Position numbers and translations under genes: made by a program. DNA of 64,000 bases. Source: JBCFBK01 sp038562555 (GTDB lineage: Bacteria; Bacteroidota; Bacteroidia; Bacteroidales; Prolixibacteraceae). Of the stretch, positions 8,709 to 19,358 are shown in pieces; within the stretch, counting starts at the first letter, position 1; each line of letters starts with the position of its first letter. The notes beneath the pieces were generated by a model. That model was not told the DNA's origin and made no database searches. It saw only the letters and a program-made list of their open reading frames with translations. The stretch lies in contig JBCFBK010000010.1 of assembly GCA_038562555.1 (NCBI GenBank), positions 1-64,000 on the forward strand, read 5' to 3'.

Positions 8709-9682
8709 TGGAACAATTTGGACCTTTTGGATTGATCGCGGGTATATTTGTCCTGCTTATCATCATTTTGTATTTTATACCGATCGGGTTGTGGTTTTCC
8801 GCACTGGTTTCGGGAGTGAAAATTTCGTTACTACAGCTCTTCCTGATGCGGTTCCGTAAAGTCCCGCCATCGGTCATCGTCAGAGCATTGATAGAAGGGA
8901 CAAAGGCGGGCATCAAGCTGGATATGGATAAGCTGGAGGCCCACTACCTGGCCGGCGGCCGGATCGACATGGTCGTGCATGCCCTGGTTTCGGCAGAAAA
9001 AGCAAACATTGACCTGACTTTTAATATGGCAACCGCCATAGACCTGGCCGGCCGTGACGTCTTTCAGGCTGTCCAAATGTCGGTTAATCCCAAGGTGATC
9101 GATACGCCTCCGGTGGCTGCGGTTGCCAAAGACGGTATCCAACTCATCGCAAAAGCCCGTGTTACCGTACGGGCGAACATCAAACAACTGGTAGGTGGCG
9201 CAGGCGAAGAAACGATCCTTGCCCGTGTCGGTGAAGGGATCGTCTCTTCAATCGGTTCCTCGCATAGCCATAAATCGGTCCTTGAAAATCCCGATTCCAT
9301 CTCGAAACTGGTGCTAAACAAAGGCCTCGACGCAGGAACTGCATTCGAGATCCTTTCCATTGATATTGCCGATATTGATATCGGTAAAAATATTGGGGCC
9401 GGATTGCAAATGGATCAGGCCGAAGCCGACAAAAACATTGCACAGGCCAAGGCAGAAGAACGGCGGGCCATGGCGGTCGCCCTGGAGCAGGAAATGAAAG
9501 CCAAGGCCCAGGAAGCCCGCGCGAAGGTAATTGAAGCTGAAGCTCAGGTGCCTCTGGCCATTGCAGAAGCCTTTCATGCCGGAAACCTGGGAATCATGGA
9601 CTATATGAAATATAAAAACATTGTGGCCGACACCCAGATGCGCGAATCCATCTCAGGCGACGACCAGTCTCAGAAAGAATAA
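8708..9682 (+). CDS. floA: Flotillin-like protein FloA
   Basis: 324 residues, close to the 330 usual for FloA (UPF0365/YqfA). One N-terminal hairpin or transmembrane segment (about 8-30) anchors it in the inner membrane; the SPFH-like region (about 60-220, RVGEGIVSSIGSS) and an Ala/Glu-rich coiled coil (about 225-300, AKAEERRAMAVALEQEMKAK) follow. FloA organises functional membrane microdomains. It is coupled to the NfeD gene and followed by a perfect 13-bp terminator hairpin. Confidence 0.92.
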   Translation: MEQFGPFGLIAGIFVLLIIILYFIPIGLWFSALVSGVKISLLQLFLMRFRKVPPSVIVRALIEGTKAGIKLDMDKLEAHYLAGGRIDMVVHALVSAEKANIDLTFNMATAIDLAGRDVFQAVQMSVNPKVIDTPPVAAVAKDGIQLIAKARVTVRANIKQLVGGAGEETILARVGEGIVSSIGSSHSHKSVLENPDSISKLVLNKGLDAGTAFEILSIDIADIDIGKNIGAGLQMDQAEADKNIAQAKAEERRAMAVALEQEMKAKAQEARAKVIEAEAQVPLAIAEAFHAGNLGIMDYMKYKNIVADTQMRESISGDDQSQKE

Positions 9683-9702
9683 CGGCTGAAGGATAGCTCC
9701 CA

Positions 9703-9735
9703 AAAGGGCAACCTGGTTTAGACAGGTTGCCCTTT
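9703..9735 (+). terminator. Terminator after floA
   Basis: AAAGGGCAACCTG and CAGGTTGCCCTTT form a perfect 13-bp stem around a 7-base loop, followed by CTTATT. It ends the SPOR-clpS-nfeD-floA transcript. Confidence 0.9.
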
Positions 9736-9803
9736 CTTATTAGAAAAATGCTGCACAACATATTTTTTAACGTTGGCTTAACACAAATTCATGTTTTCCA
9801 GCA

Positions 9804-9811
9804 TATCTTTG
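9804..9811 (+). promoter_or_regulatory. -7 box of the candidate small RNA
   Basis: TATCTTTG is an exact TAnnTTTG match in the floA-tag gap, where both flanking genes end, so it does not serve a protein gene. Confidence 0.5.
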
Positions 9812-9815
9812 TCGT

Positions 9816-9902
9816 AGATTTTATTTCATAAGTTTAGGTTTGATTAGTTTTATTGGTTTAGTTAGGTTAGAAAAGGGTAGATAGAGATCTACTCTTTTTT
9901 TT
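9816..9902 (+). ncRNA. Candidate small RNA, about 87 nt
   Basis: Between the 3' ends of floA and tag. A TAnnTTTG promoter box at 9804-9811 is followed about 60 bases later by a 12-bp hairpin (9871-9882 with 9887-9898, one G-T pair, loop AGAG) and a T-run. The stretch between (about 9828-9870) is nearly free of C and is built of TTAGG, TTAGT and TTGGTTTAG words, so it should be largely single-stranded. No start codon with a meaningful frame is present. Promoter, unstructured body and terminator together suggest a trans-acting RNA. A simple bidirectional terminator for tag is the alternative. Confidence 0.45.
9871..9902. terminator. Hairpin terminator between candidate sRNA and tag
   Basis: AAAAGGGTAGAT pairs with ATCTACTCTTTT around AGAG. 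The plus strand continues with four more T; on the minus strand the arm ends in TTTT, so it can also end the tag transcript, whose stop is 4 bases away. Confidence 0.75.
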
Positions 9903-9905
9903 GCC

Positions 9906-10478
9906 CTAAACCGAACGGTAAAGTTCGCCGTGCCTGTAACACGAAACCAGATGATCATTCACCATTCCGGTAGCCTGCATATGCGCGTAAATAATTGTGG
10001 AACCGACAAACTTAAAACCGCGGGCCTTCATATCCTTACTGATCTTGTCAGATATGGCCGAAGTAGCGGGAACCTCTTTCAGGCTTTCGAAATAATTAAC
10101 AGCTGGTTTAAAGCCTGTAAACGACCAGATGTAGCGGTCAAAACTGCCAAACTCCTTTTGCACCTCGAGGAAGCATCGTGCATTATTCACACTGGCCAAT
10201 ATCTTCTGCCGGTTGCGGATAATTCCGCTGTCCTGCATCAATTCATTCATTTTTGCCTCATCATAAGTGGCTATGACTTCCGGGTTGAACCCGTCATAGG
10301 CCAGCCGGTAATTCTCGCGTTTCCTGAGAATGGTCAGCCAGCTTAAGCCCGCCTGTACTCCTTCCAGGATTAAAAACTCAAAAAGCAGTCGGTCATCATG
10401 TATGGGAACGCCCCATTCGGTATCATGATAATGGATATACAGGTCGTTTTTTAAACACCACTCACATCGCTGTTCCAT
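9906..10478 (-). CDS. tag: DNA-3-methyladenine glycosylase I
   Basis: 190 residues from the ATG at 10478, which gives MEQRCEWCLKNDLYIHYHDT. An upstream TTG would add three residues and is less likely. Base-excision repair enzyme that removes 3-methyladenine. EWGVPIHDDRLLFEFLILEG, QAGLSWLTILRKRENYR and FKFVGSTIIYAHMQATGMV are family signatures. The N-terminal Cys and His and the C-terminal H-x4-C in NDHLVSCYRHG form the known Tag zinc site. Monocistronic, ending at a bidirectional hairpin. Confidence 0.95.
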   Translation of the reverse strand: MEQRCEWCLKNDLYIHYHDTEWGVPIHDDRLLFEFLILEGVQAGLSWLTILRKRENYRLAYDGFNPEVIATYDEAKMNELMQDSGIIRNRQKILASVNNARCFLEVQKEFGSFDRYIWSFTGFKPAVNYFESLKEVPATSAISDKISKDMKARGFKFVGSTIIYAHMQATGMVNDHLVSCYRHGELYRSV

Positions 10479-10646
10479 TGGTCTCAAATTTGTTAATGGT
10501 TAAAACTGAAATAAAGAAAGAAACAATCTTTAAACAAGATGATGATCGGGAAAGTTTTTTTAAGGATACGAACGCTTTTCAACGAGCAGCAGTCATGAAT
10601 TTGAAAAAGATAAGCCCGCCGAAAGACCATAAGCAATCTAAAATGC

Positions 10647-10654
10647 TATTTTTG
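10647..10654 (+). promoter_or_regulatory. -7 box upstream of the TPR/poly-Q gene
   Basis: TATTTTTG matches TAnnTTTG exactly, 77 bases before the ATG at 10732. The rest of the 10479-10731 gap holds no other recognisable feature. Confidence 0.4.
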
Positions 10655-10731
10655 CTTTTTTAGGCGCAGATATTCCGACTCGCTACTCGTTACTCATGAC
10701 TATAAACTGTCTTGATACTTATATTTTTAAC

Positions 10732-12714
<1,983 letters not shown>

Positions 12715-12717
<3 letters not shown>

Positions 12718-12722
12718 CTTTG
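12715..12722 (+). promoter_or_regulatory. rarA -7 box, possible leaderless promoter
   Basis: TAACTTTG matches TAnnTTTG exactly and ends four bases before the rarA ATG, so a start at the usual distance would fall on or next to the ATG. It overlaps the upstream stop codon. Confidence 0.45.
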
Positions 12723-12726
12723 CTGC

Positions 12727-13998
12727 ATGAGTACACAACCGCTGGCAGAACGTCTGCGTCCACGCACACTGGACGACTATATTGGTCAGGAGCACCTGGT
12801 TGGTAAGGACGCTGTTTTGCGCAAAATGATCGACTCGGGAAACATTTCCTCGATCATCCTCTGGGGTCCTCCCGGCGTGGGAAAGACAACGCTTGCCAAA
12901 ATTATTGCCAACACGCTCGAACGCCCGTTTTACAGCTTAAGCGCAATCAGTTCAGGAGTTAAAGACGTACGTGAAGTGATCGATAAAGCACAAAAGCAAC
13001 AATTTTTTAACCGACCTAATCCAATTCTTTTCATTGACGAGATTCACCGCTTCAGCAAATCACAGCAGGATTCGCTGTTGGGCGCCGTGGAACAGGGACT
13101 GGTTACCCTGATCGGAGCCACGACCGAAAATCCTTCGTTCGAGGTCATTTCTCCCCTTTTATCGCGTTGTCAGGTCTATGTTTTAAAGTCGATGGAGAAA
13201 GAAGACCTGATGAAAGTACTGGACCAGGCACTGAAAAAGGATACCGGGCTTAAAAAGAAAGAGATTGTGTTTGAAGAATACGAGGCAATCCTCCGCTTTT
13301 CAGGTGGTGACGCACGGAAGCTACTGAATATCATGGAGTTGATGGTGAATGCCGGGGAAGGCGATCGGGTGGTCATCAACAACAAAAACGTGACAACCAG
13401 CCTGCAGAATAATCCGGCCATTTACGACAAGAAGGGTGAAATGCACTACGATATCATTTCGGCCTTCATTAAAAGCATTCGCGGAAGCGACCCCGACGCG
13501 GCCGTTTACTGGCTTGCCCGCATGATCGAAGGTGGCGAAGATGTCAAATTTATCGCCCGCCGGCTCGTGATCCTCTCGGCCGAGGACATCGGACTGGCTA
13601 ACCCCAACGCCCTGCTACTGGCGAAAAGCACATTCGATGCCGTTCACCTGATTGGCTATCCGGAATCACGAATTATCCTTTCCGAGTGCACCATCTACCT
13701 GGCTACATCACCGAAAAGCAACTCAGCCTATGAAGCGATCAGCAATGCGCAGCGGCTGGTCGAGCAAACCGGCGACTTGCCCGTCCCGCTTCATATCCGG
13801 AATTCGCCAACCAAACTGATGAAAGATCTCGGGTACAGCAAGGATTACAAGTATGCCCATTCGTTCGAAGGAAATTTTGCCGAACAGGATTTTCTGCCGC
13901 CCCAGGTCAAAAACCAGCGGATCTACAAACCTCAGAACAATGCTACCGAACTAAAGATACTCGATCGCCTCAAAGCCTGGTGGGGAAAACGGTACTGA
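12727..13998 (+). CDS. rarA: Replication-associated recombination protein A (AAA+ ATPase)
   Basis: 423 residues, typical of RarA/MgsA. Cytoplasmic clamp-loader-like ATPase acting at stalled forks. Walker A is GPPGVGKTT (residues 47-55), Walker B is ILFIDEIHRF, sensor 1 is LIGATTENPSFEV. The C-terminal tetramerisation region has YWLARMIEGGEDVKFIARRL and SAEDIGLANPNAL. The first residues (STQPLAERLRPRTLDDYIGQ) are the conserved N-terminus, so the start is firm even though almost no leader is available. Confidence 0.95.
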   Translation: MSTQPLAERLRPRTLDDYIGQEHLVGKDAVLRKMIDSGNISSIILWGPPGVGKTTLAKIIANTLERPFYSLSAISSGVKDVREVIDKAQKQQFFNRPNPILFIDEIHRFSKSQQDSLLGAVEQGLVTLIGATTENPSFEVISPLLSRCQVYVLKSMEKEDLMKVLDQALKKDTGLKKKEIVFEEYEAILRFSGGDARKLLNIMELMVNAGEGDRVVINNKNVTTSLQNNPAIYDKKGEMHYDIISAFIKSIRGSDPDAAVYWLARMIEGGEDVKFIARRLVILSAEDIGLANPNALLLAKSTFDAVHLIGYPESRIILSECTIYLATSPKSNSAYEAISNAQRLVEQTGDLPVPLHIRNSPTKLMKDLGYSKDYKYAHSFEGNFAEQDFLPPQVKNQRIYKPQNNATELKILDRLKAWWGKRY

Positions 13999-14085
13999 CT
14001 CATCCTGCAAAGGCAGGAATTCAATTAAGACAAACTTCCTGAAATTGAAATTATTTTTTAGCTTTATCACTTATTTAAAGGTGGG

Positions 14086-14679
14086 ATGCGGGAGTCACAT
14101 AATAAGGAAACGACGAATCTTTTAGCTAAAAGCATAAAGGAAGGAGATCTTAATGCCTTTGACCTCCTTTATCATACTTATAGCCAAAAGCTGTACGGTT
14201 TTGCCTTTTCTATACTGAAGAACCACGACGATGCCAAAGAAATTGTACAGGATACCTTTTTAAAGATTTGGGAAAAACGGGAAATAATCAATCCTTCAAG
14301 CTCGCTCCAGGCTTTTCTTTTTTCAGTTTCATACCACACAGCAATTGATTTAATACGAAAAAGATTCAAAGACGATCAATTCCGGACTTATTTACAGACC
14401 CAATTTACTGACTGTAAGAGCGCCACCGAAGAAGAACCGGCTTATTACCAGGAACTGATCCGCATATTGAATAACGTAATCGGTGAACTTCCAGAACAAC
14501 GCAAAAAAATCTATCTGCTGAGCCGGGATGAAGGTCTAAGCCATAAGGAAATCGCAGAAAAACTAAACATTTCGGTCAAAACAGTCGAAAACCAGATTAC
14601 GCTGGCTTTAAAGACCATCCGAAAGCAATTAATCTCAAACGATCTGCTTGGCCTGTTGCTGTTAACGATCTTCATATAA
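14086..14679 (+). CDS. ECF RNA polymerase sigma factor of the PUL
   Basis: 197 residues. Region 2 (about 20-90) includes FDLLYHTYSQKLYGFAFSIL and DAKEIVQDTFLKIWEKRE; region 4 (about 125-185) includes LPEQRKKIYLLSRDEGLSHK and the helix-turn-helix IAEKLNISVKTVENQITLAL. The C-terminal tail (LLGLLLLTIFI) is strongly hydrophobic, seen in many Bacteroidota sigma factors of this kind. It stands before a FecR anti-sigma and an STN-type SusC, the standard FecI/FecR-like trans-envelope relay, and should activate the SusC operon when the glycan is bound. Confidence 0.92.
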   Translation: MRESHNKETTNLLAKSIKEGDLNAFDLLYHTYSQKLYGFAFSILKNHDDAKEIVQDTFLKIWEKREIINPSSSLQAFLFSVSYHTAIDLIRKRFKDDQFRTYLQTQFTDCKSATEEEPAYYQELIRILNNVIGELPEQRKKIYLLSRDEGLSHKEIAEKLNISVKTVENQITLALKTIRKQLISNDLLGLLLLTIFI

Positions 14680-14813
14680 AGAATCTTTCAGCCGAAAATT
14701 ATCTGTCTGAATCAATCTGATCAAAAAATCTGTTTTTCGTTTGGGGGGTACCGGATACTTCTCCGTATAACTAACAAAGATTGAAATTTTCTTACAGCAC
14801 TAAACCTGGATTT

Positions 14814-15863
14814 ATGAAGAAAGACGCTGCTATACTTTTGCTCAAATACCTGGAAAACAAATGCAGCCCGGATGATCTGGGAACGATCATTCGCCTGATC
14901 GGGACAAAGGAAGACAATGGAGAACTTCAAACCCTTCTTTACGAATACTGGAAGAACACGCCTTCTTTTCAGCACCGGATCGCCGAAGAGGAGCTGAATC
15001 AAATCCTCGACTCAGTCCACCATCGGATCAATCTGCATGAAAACAAGCAAAAGGCTGTTATCAAAAGGATCACTCATTATGCAGTACGTGTTGCAGCTGT
15101 CCTGTTCGTTCCGCTGCTGATTGTCAGTGTCTGGGTGTTCCTGAACGATGGCGTATACCATCGGGATGATCAATATATTACATTGGAAACCCAACTGGGG
15201 TCCAAATTAAAAACCGTTTTACCCGATGGAACCGAAGTGTGGCAGAACGCAGGGACCACCTTACAATATCCGGCAAAATTTACAAAGCAGAACAGAGAAG
15301 TCATATTAACCGGTGAGGCCTATTTTCATGTTTCGTCCGATCTCAAAAACCCATTCTATGTAAAGACCAGTAACGAAACCATCAAAGTAACGGGAACCAA
15401 ATTCAATGTTTCAGCATTTCCCGACGACAATTTTTCATCGGTTGTTTTGGAAGAAGGGAAAGTGTCGTATATCCCGGCAAACAAAAAAGAGGAACCCATT
15501 ACGCTTCAACCGGAAGAACAGGTTGTTTATCTGAAAGGATCAGGCTCGCTGATCAAGGAAAAAACGGACATCGAAAAATATACCTCCTGGACCGAGGGTA
15601 AGCTGATCTTTAGGAGTGATCCGCTCTCGGAAGTCATTATTCGCCTGCAAAGGTGGTACAATGCCGAGATCATCTTATCTGACCCGGGACATCTGCTCGG
15701 AGGATTGACTTTTACCATGACTGTCAAAAATGAGACCTTGCCACAGGTGCTGGAATACCTTTCGCAGGCTTCCAATCTGTCGTTCGAACAGCAAAAAACC
15801 GGCAGAAATACGAATATGGGTCCGGAAAAAACAAAATATTTACTCTTCGAAAATAATAAATAA
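14814..15863 (+). CDS. FecR-family anti-sigma factor
   Basis: 349 residues from the ATG at 14814 (MKKDAAILLLKYLENK); an upstream TTG at 14781 would add 11 residues. A cytoplasmic sigma-binding part (about 1-85) is followed by one transmembrane segment (about 89-110, RVAAVLFVPLLIVSVWVFL), a periplasmic FecR domain (about 120-220, GEAYFHVSSDLKNPFYVKTS and VTGTKFNVSAF) and a C-terminal DUF4974 domain (about 260-340, GKLIFRSDPLSEVIIRLQRW). DUF4974 is expected to meet the STN domain of the SusC downstream. Lies between its sigma factor and that transporter. Confidence 0.93.
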   Translation: MKKDAAILLLKYLENKCSPDDLGTIIRLIGTKEDNGELQTLLYEYWKNTPSFQHRIAEEELNQILDSVHHRINLHENKQKAVIKRITHYAVRVAAVLFVPLLIVSVWVFLNDGVYHRDDQYITLETQLGSKLKTVLPDGTEVWQNAGTTLQYPAKFTKQNREVILTGEAYFHVSSDLKNPFYVKTSNETIKVTGTKFNVSAFPDDNFSSVVLEEGKVSYIPANKKEEPITLQPEEQVVYLKGSGSLIKEKTDIEKYTSWTEGKLIFRSDPLSEVIIRLQRWYNAEIILSDPGHLLGGLTFTMTVKNETLPQVLEYLSQASNLSFEQQKTGRNTNMGPEKTKYLLFENNK

Positions 15864-15990
15864 AGAGTGTGCCTATGTAATACAGATGAATCACGCAAAA
15901 GGGGAAGATGCGCTAACATCTTCCCCCGAGGCTCGGTCAAATAACAATCTTCGCTTAAAAAAATTGTCAAACACAAACCAATTCAAAATT

Positions 15991-18900
15991 ATGGAAAAAA
16001 TTCGTAAAAGGTTTGGCCCGGGTAATTATTATCCACAGGTCAGAAAAATTGTAAGGCTTATGAAACTAACTATCCTGTTCATCGTTCTCATCATCGGTCA
16101 GGCGCTGGCCATAGAATCTTATTCGCAGGGAACGCGCCTGTCGCTAAATGTAGATAATACAACCGTTAAAGATGTGCTGCTGCACATTGAAAAGAACAGT
16201 GATTTTTTCTTTTTGTACAGTAACAGGTTCATTGATGTAGACCGACGGGTAACGCTTAACCTGACGGACAAGAAGATCAATGAGATCCTGGATGAAATAT
16301 TCAGGAATACGGATGTAAAGTATGACATTAAAGACAGACAGGTAATTCTAAGTCCCGGCACTACCCCAAATGTGAATACGGTCTTCACCAAACAGCAAGT
16401 CTTATCTGTAAAAGGAAATGTAACAGACCAGTCTGGCATACCTTTACCAGGCGTGACAGTTATTGTAAAAGGAAGTTCAAATGGAACGATAACCGATGTG
16501 GAAGGTAATTATTCAATCAGCTCTGTTCCGGCCAATGCAACGCTGGTATTTTCATTTGTAGGGATGAAAATGCAGGAGGTAGCCATCAATTCAAGGACCT
16601 TGATTGATGTGTCTTTGGAGGAAGAAACCGTTGGACTCGAAGAAGTTGTTGCCATTGGATATGGTACACAGAAGAAACGGGATATCACCGGAGCAGTCGG
16701 TTCTGTCCGTGCAGAAAGCATATCCCTGACCAATCCAAATCTTGCTGCTAAAGCCCTTCAGGGACAGGTTGCAGGAGTTAACGTCAATAAGATCAACTCT
16801 CGTCCCGGATCAGACTATAAGATCGATATCCGGGGTGTGCATTCTATTAGTTTCAGCAGTGAACCGTTGGTCGTGATTGACGGAGTTGTGGGTGGTAAAA
16901 TGAATACGTTGAATCCCGGCGATATTGAAACAATGGATGTATTAAAAGATGCATCGGCAACGGCTATTTATGGTTCCCGCGGAGCAAACGGCGTTATTAT
17001 CATTACGACAAAAAAGGGAACAACCGGAAAAACAAAAGTCACTTACGACGGGTATGTGGGTGTGAAAATGCCAACTAATTTACCTGATATGATGACCGCA
17101 CAGGAGTTTTATCATGCATATAATGATGTTGTAAAAGCTGAAAACCCAAATGCAAATCCGGTATGGACCGCCACGGAGCTGGCCAATGTTGAAGCAGGGA
17201 AAAGTGTTGATTGGGTCGATCAGGTCACTGATCCATCCATCCAAACCAGTCACGTGGTGGCTTTGTCGGGAGGAAACGAAAATACAACCCATTATTTTTC
17301 AACCGGATACTTAAGTGAAAAGGGAAATTTGTTAAATACTGGTTATGAGCGGTTTAACTTAAAAGGAAGCGTAGACAGTAAACTGAATAACGTCGTCAAA
17401 GTCGGATTCACCAGTTATTATACGTACAGCATTTTAAATCTGGGATCGAACGAAACGTTACGCGGGGCATACCGTGTACGGCCAACCGGTTCCATTTATT
17501 ATAAGGACCTGGTCAATCCTTCCGAAACCAATGACAAAGATGTCAATGGATATGCCTTCTGGATGGGAATTAAAGATACCCAGATCCAAAACCCGATTTT
17601 GGAAGTGGCCGCCGAAAATTATCAGGATGAAACCCGGGTTTCCAGCTTCCTGGGCAATGGATACGTTGAACTGACACCCCTTAAGGGTCTGTCTTTCAGA
17701 TCATCCTTATCTGCCTCTATGTATAACAGCCGGAGAGGAGAATACAGGGGAAAAGATTCAAAAGCCCGTCTGAACAAGTTGCCAATTGCCAGCAATGCAT
17801 TCAATATCAACAGTTCCTATACCTGGGACAATGTTCTCAATTATAAATTGCAGACCGGGCTACATGACCTGAACATTACTGCCGCTCAAAGTGCCCTGGA
17901 GGAAAGATTTGAAACTTCAACCGCAGCAGTGGAAAATTTACCTTATAATTCAGGCTGGTATGCCATCAATACGGCTCCAATTATTAGCGGGGTCAGCAGC
18001 AGCCTGATCGAACGGTCTATATTATCATTCATGGGCCGGATAAACTACATCTACAATGAAAAGTATCTTTTAACCTTTACCGGACGTTATGACGGTTCTT
18101 CCGTTCTGGCCGAAGGAAACAAATGGGCACTGTTCCCTTCAGTTGCACTGGCCTGGCGTGCCGGTAACGAACAGCTTGTTAAAAATTTAAATCTCTTCTC
18201 TGACCTGAAAATCCGGATTAGCTATGGTGAAGTAGGTAACGATGTGGTCTCCCCATACAGCACCCAGGCTTATTTAAGAAAAACAGCCTACGATTTTAAT
18301 GGCAGCGCTGCCTATGGCTATGCTCCAAACAATATGGGAAATGCAGACTTAAAATGGGAAACCAGTTCCGAAATCAACTTCGGTCTGAATATGGGTTTCC
18401 TTAAAAACAGAATTTCCGTTGATTTTGAACTGTACGATAAAACCACCAAAGACCTGATCCAGAATGTGGCTTTGCCTGCGTCTTTAGGATTTAGCGCAGT
18501 TACAGCTAATGTGGGAAAATTGGTAAACCGTGGTGTGGAAATTACCTTAAACACCGTCAATTTTCAAAAGGAAAACTTCAGATGGTCCTCCAACTTAAAT
18601 TTCTCATCCAATCATAATGAAATCCTTGAACTTTATGGCGGAACGGTAACCAAAGACATCGCCAACAAACTTTTTGTGGGAGAGTCTCTCCTGTCAAACT
18701 ATTACTATCAGTTCGATGGGATCTGGCAAACCGACGAGGCTGCGGAAGCCGCGAAATACGGACAGGTTCCCGGCTCTGTTAAGGTTGTAGACTATGTTGC
18801 TGACGGAAAAATATCATCCGCAGCCGACGCTGACGACCGGGTTGTTTTAGGCAATGAATTGCCTGACTGGATTGCAGGTATCACGAATACCTTTAATTAC

Positions 18901-19329
18901 AAAAACTGGGACCTCTCCTTCTTTATCTATACCCGGCAGGGAGTTCAATATAAAAATGCCATGCTGGCCGGTACATTCGGAGAATTGGGAAGCAACCGGT
19001 ACAACCGGTTAAACCTGAACTACTGGACCGTCGAAAATCCAACCAATGACTATTTTGGAGTCTGGCAATCCAATCCTTACCGTGAAGCCATCCAATACAA
19101 GGACGCCAGCTTCTGGAGACTTTCAAACGTCACATTGGGATACACGCTTCCAAGGAGTATCCTCGACCGGATGAAAATCAGCAATATCCGTTGCTACATT
19201 CAGGCAAACAACCCACTGGTCATCACCAGGGACAACAACATCTGGATGGATCCGGAATTCAATTCCGGCACTTATCAGGATGATGTGCCTTTTGCCACAT
19301 ACCTGTTTGGAGTAAACCTGTCATTTTAA
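15991..19329 (+). CDS. SusC/RagA TonB-dependent transporter with STN signalling domain
   Basis: 1112 residues from the ATG at 15991. The frame is open further upstream, but this start yields the usual basic N-terminus followed by a signal peptide (MKLTILFIVLIIGQALA). Order: STN domain (about 47-105, LSLNVDNTTVKDVLLHIEKN), carboxypeptidase-like Ig fold (about 127-210, VKGNVTDQSGIPLPGVTVIV), plug (about 215-325, GYGTQKKRDITGAVGSV and GSRGANGVIIITTKKG), then a 22-strand-type barrel ending in TYLFGVNLSF. It imports oligosaccharides across the outer membrane with SusD, and the STN domain links transport to the FecR/sigma pair. The stop overlaps the first upstream ATG of susD by one base. Confidence 0.96.
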   Translation: MEKIRKRFGPGNYYPQVRKIVRLMKLTILFIVLIIGQALAIESYSQGTRLSLNVDNTTVKDVLLHIEKNSDFFFLYSNRFIDVDRRVTLNLTDKKINEILDEIFRNTDVKYDIKDRQVILSPGTTPNVNTVFTKQQVLSVKGNVTDQSGIPLPGVTVIVKGSSNGTITDVEGNYSISSVPANATLVFSFVGMKMQEVAINSRTLIDVSLEEETVGLEEVVAIGYGTQKKRDITGAVGSVRAESISLTNPNLAAKALQGQVAGVNVNKINSRPGSDYKIDIRGVHSISFSSEPLVVIDGVVGGKMNTLNPGDIETMDVLKDASATAIYGSRGANGVIIITTKKGTTGKTKVTYDGYVGVKMPTNLPDMMTAQEFYHAYNDVVKAENPNANPVWTATELANVEAGKSVDWVDQVTDPSIQTSHVVALSGGNENTTHYFSTGYLSEKGNLLNTGYERFNLKGSVDSKLNNVVKVGFTSYYTYSILNLGSNETLRGAYRVRPTGSIYYKDLVNPSETNDKDVNGYAFWMGIKDTQIQNPILEVAAENYQDETRVSSFLGNGYVELTPLKGLSFRSSLSASMYNSRRGEYRGKDSKARLNKLPIASNAFNINSSYTWDNVLNYKLQTGLHDLNITAAQSALEERFETSTAAVENLPYNSGWYAINTAPIISGVSSSLIERSILSFMGRINYIYNEKYLLTFTGRYDGSSVLAEGNKWALFPSVALAWRAGNEQLVKNLNLFSDLKIRISYGEVGNDVVSPYSTQAYLRKTAYDFNGSAAYGYAPNNMGNADLKWETSSEINFGLNMGFLKNRISVDFELYDKTTKDLIQNVALPASLGFSAVTANVGKLVNRGVEITLNTVNFQKENFRWSSNLNFSSNHNEILELYGGTVTKDIANKLFVGESLLSNYYYQFDGIWQTDEAAEAAKYGQVPGSVKVVDYVADGKISSAADADDRVVLGNELPDWIAGITNTFNYKNWDLSFFIYTRQGVQYKNAMLAGTFGELGSNRYNRLNLNYWTVENPTNDYFGVWQSNPYREAIQYKDASFWRLSNVTLGYTLPRSILDRMKISNIRCYIQANNPLVITRDNNIWMDPEFNSGTYQDDVPFATYLFGVNLSF

Positions 19330-19358
19330 TGCAATGTCTAATCAAAAAAACTTATGTT

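Noticed and set aside
10478..10663. Open frame of 61 codons between tag and the TPR gene
   Set aside because: It starts at the tag start on the opposite strand, has no family resemblance, and covers the upstream part of the next gene's -7 box; most likely a chance frame.
15730..15990. Upstream extension of the SusC frame by 87 codons
   Set aside because: It overlaps the end of fecR in another frame and lacks a signal sequence; the ATG at 15991 gives the proper N-terminus.
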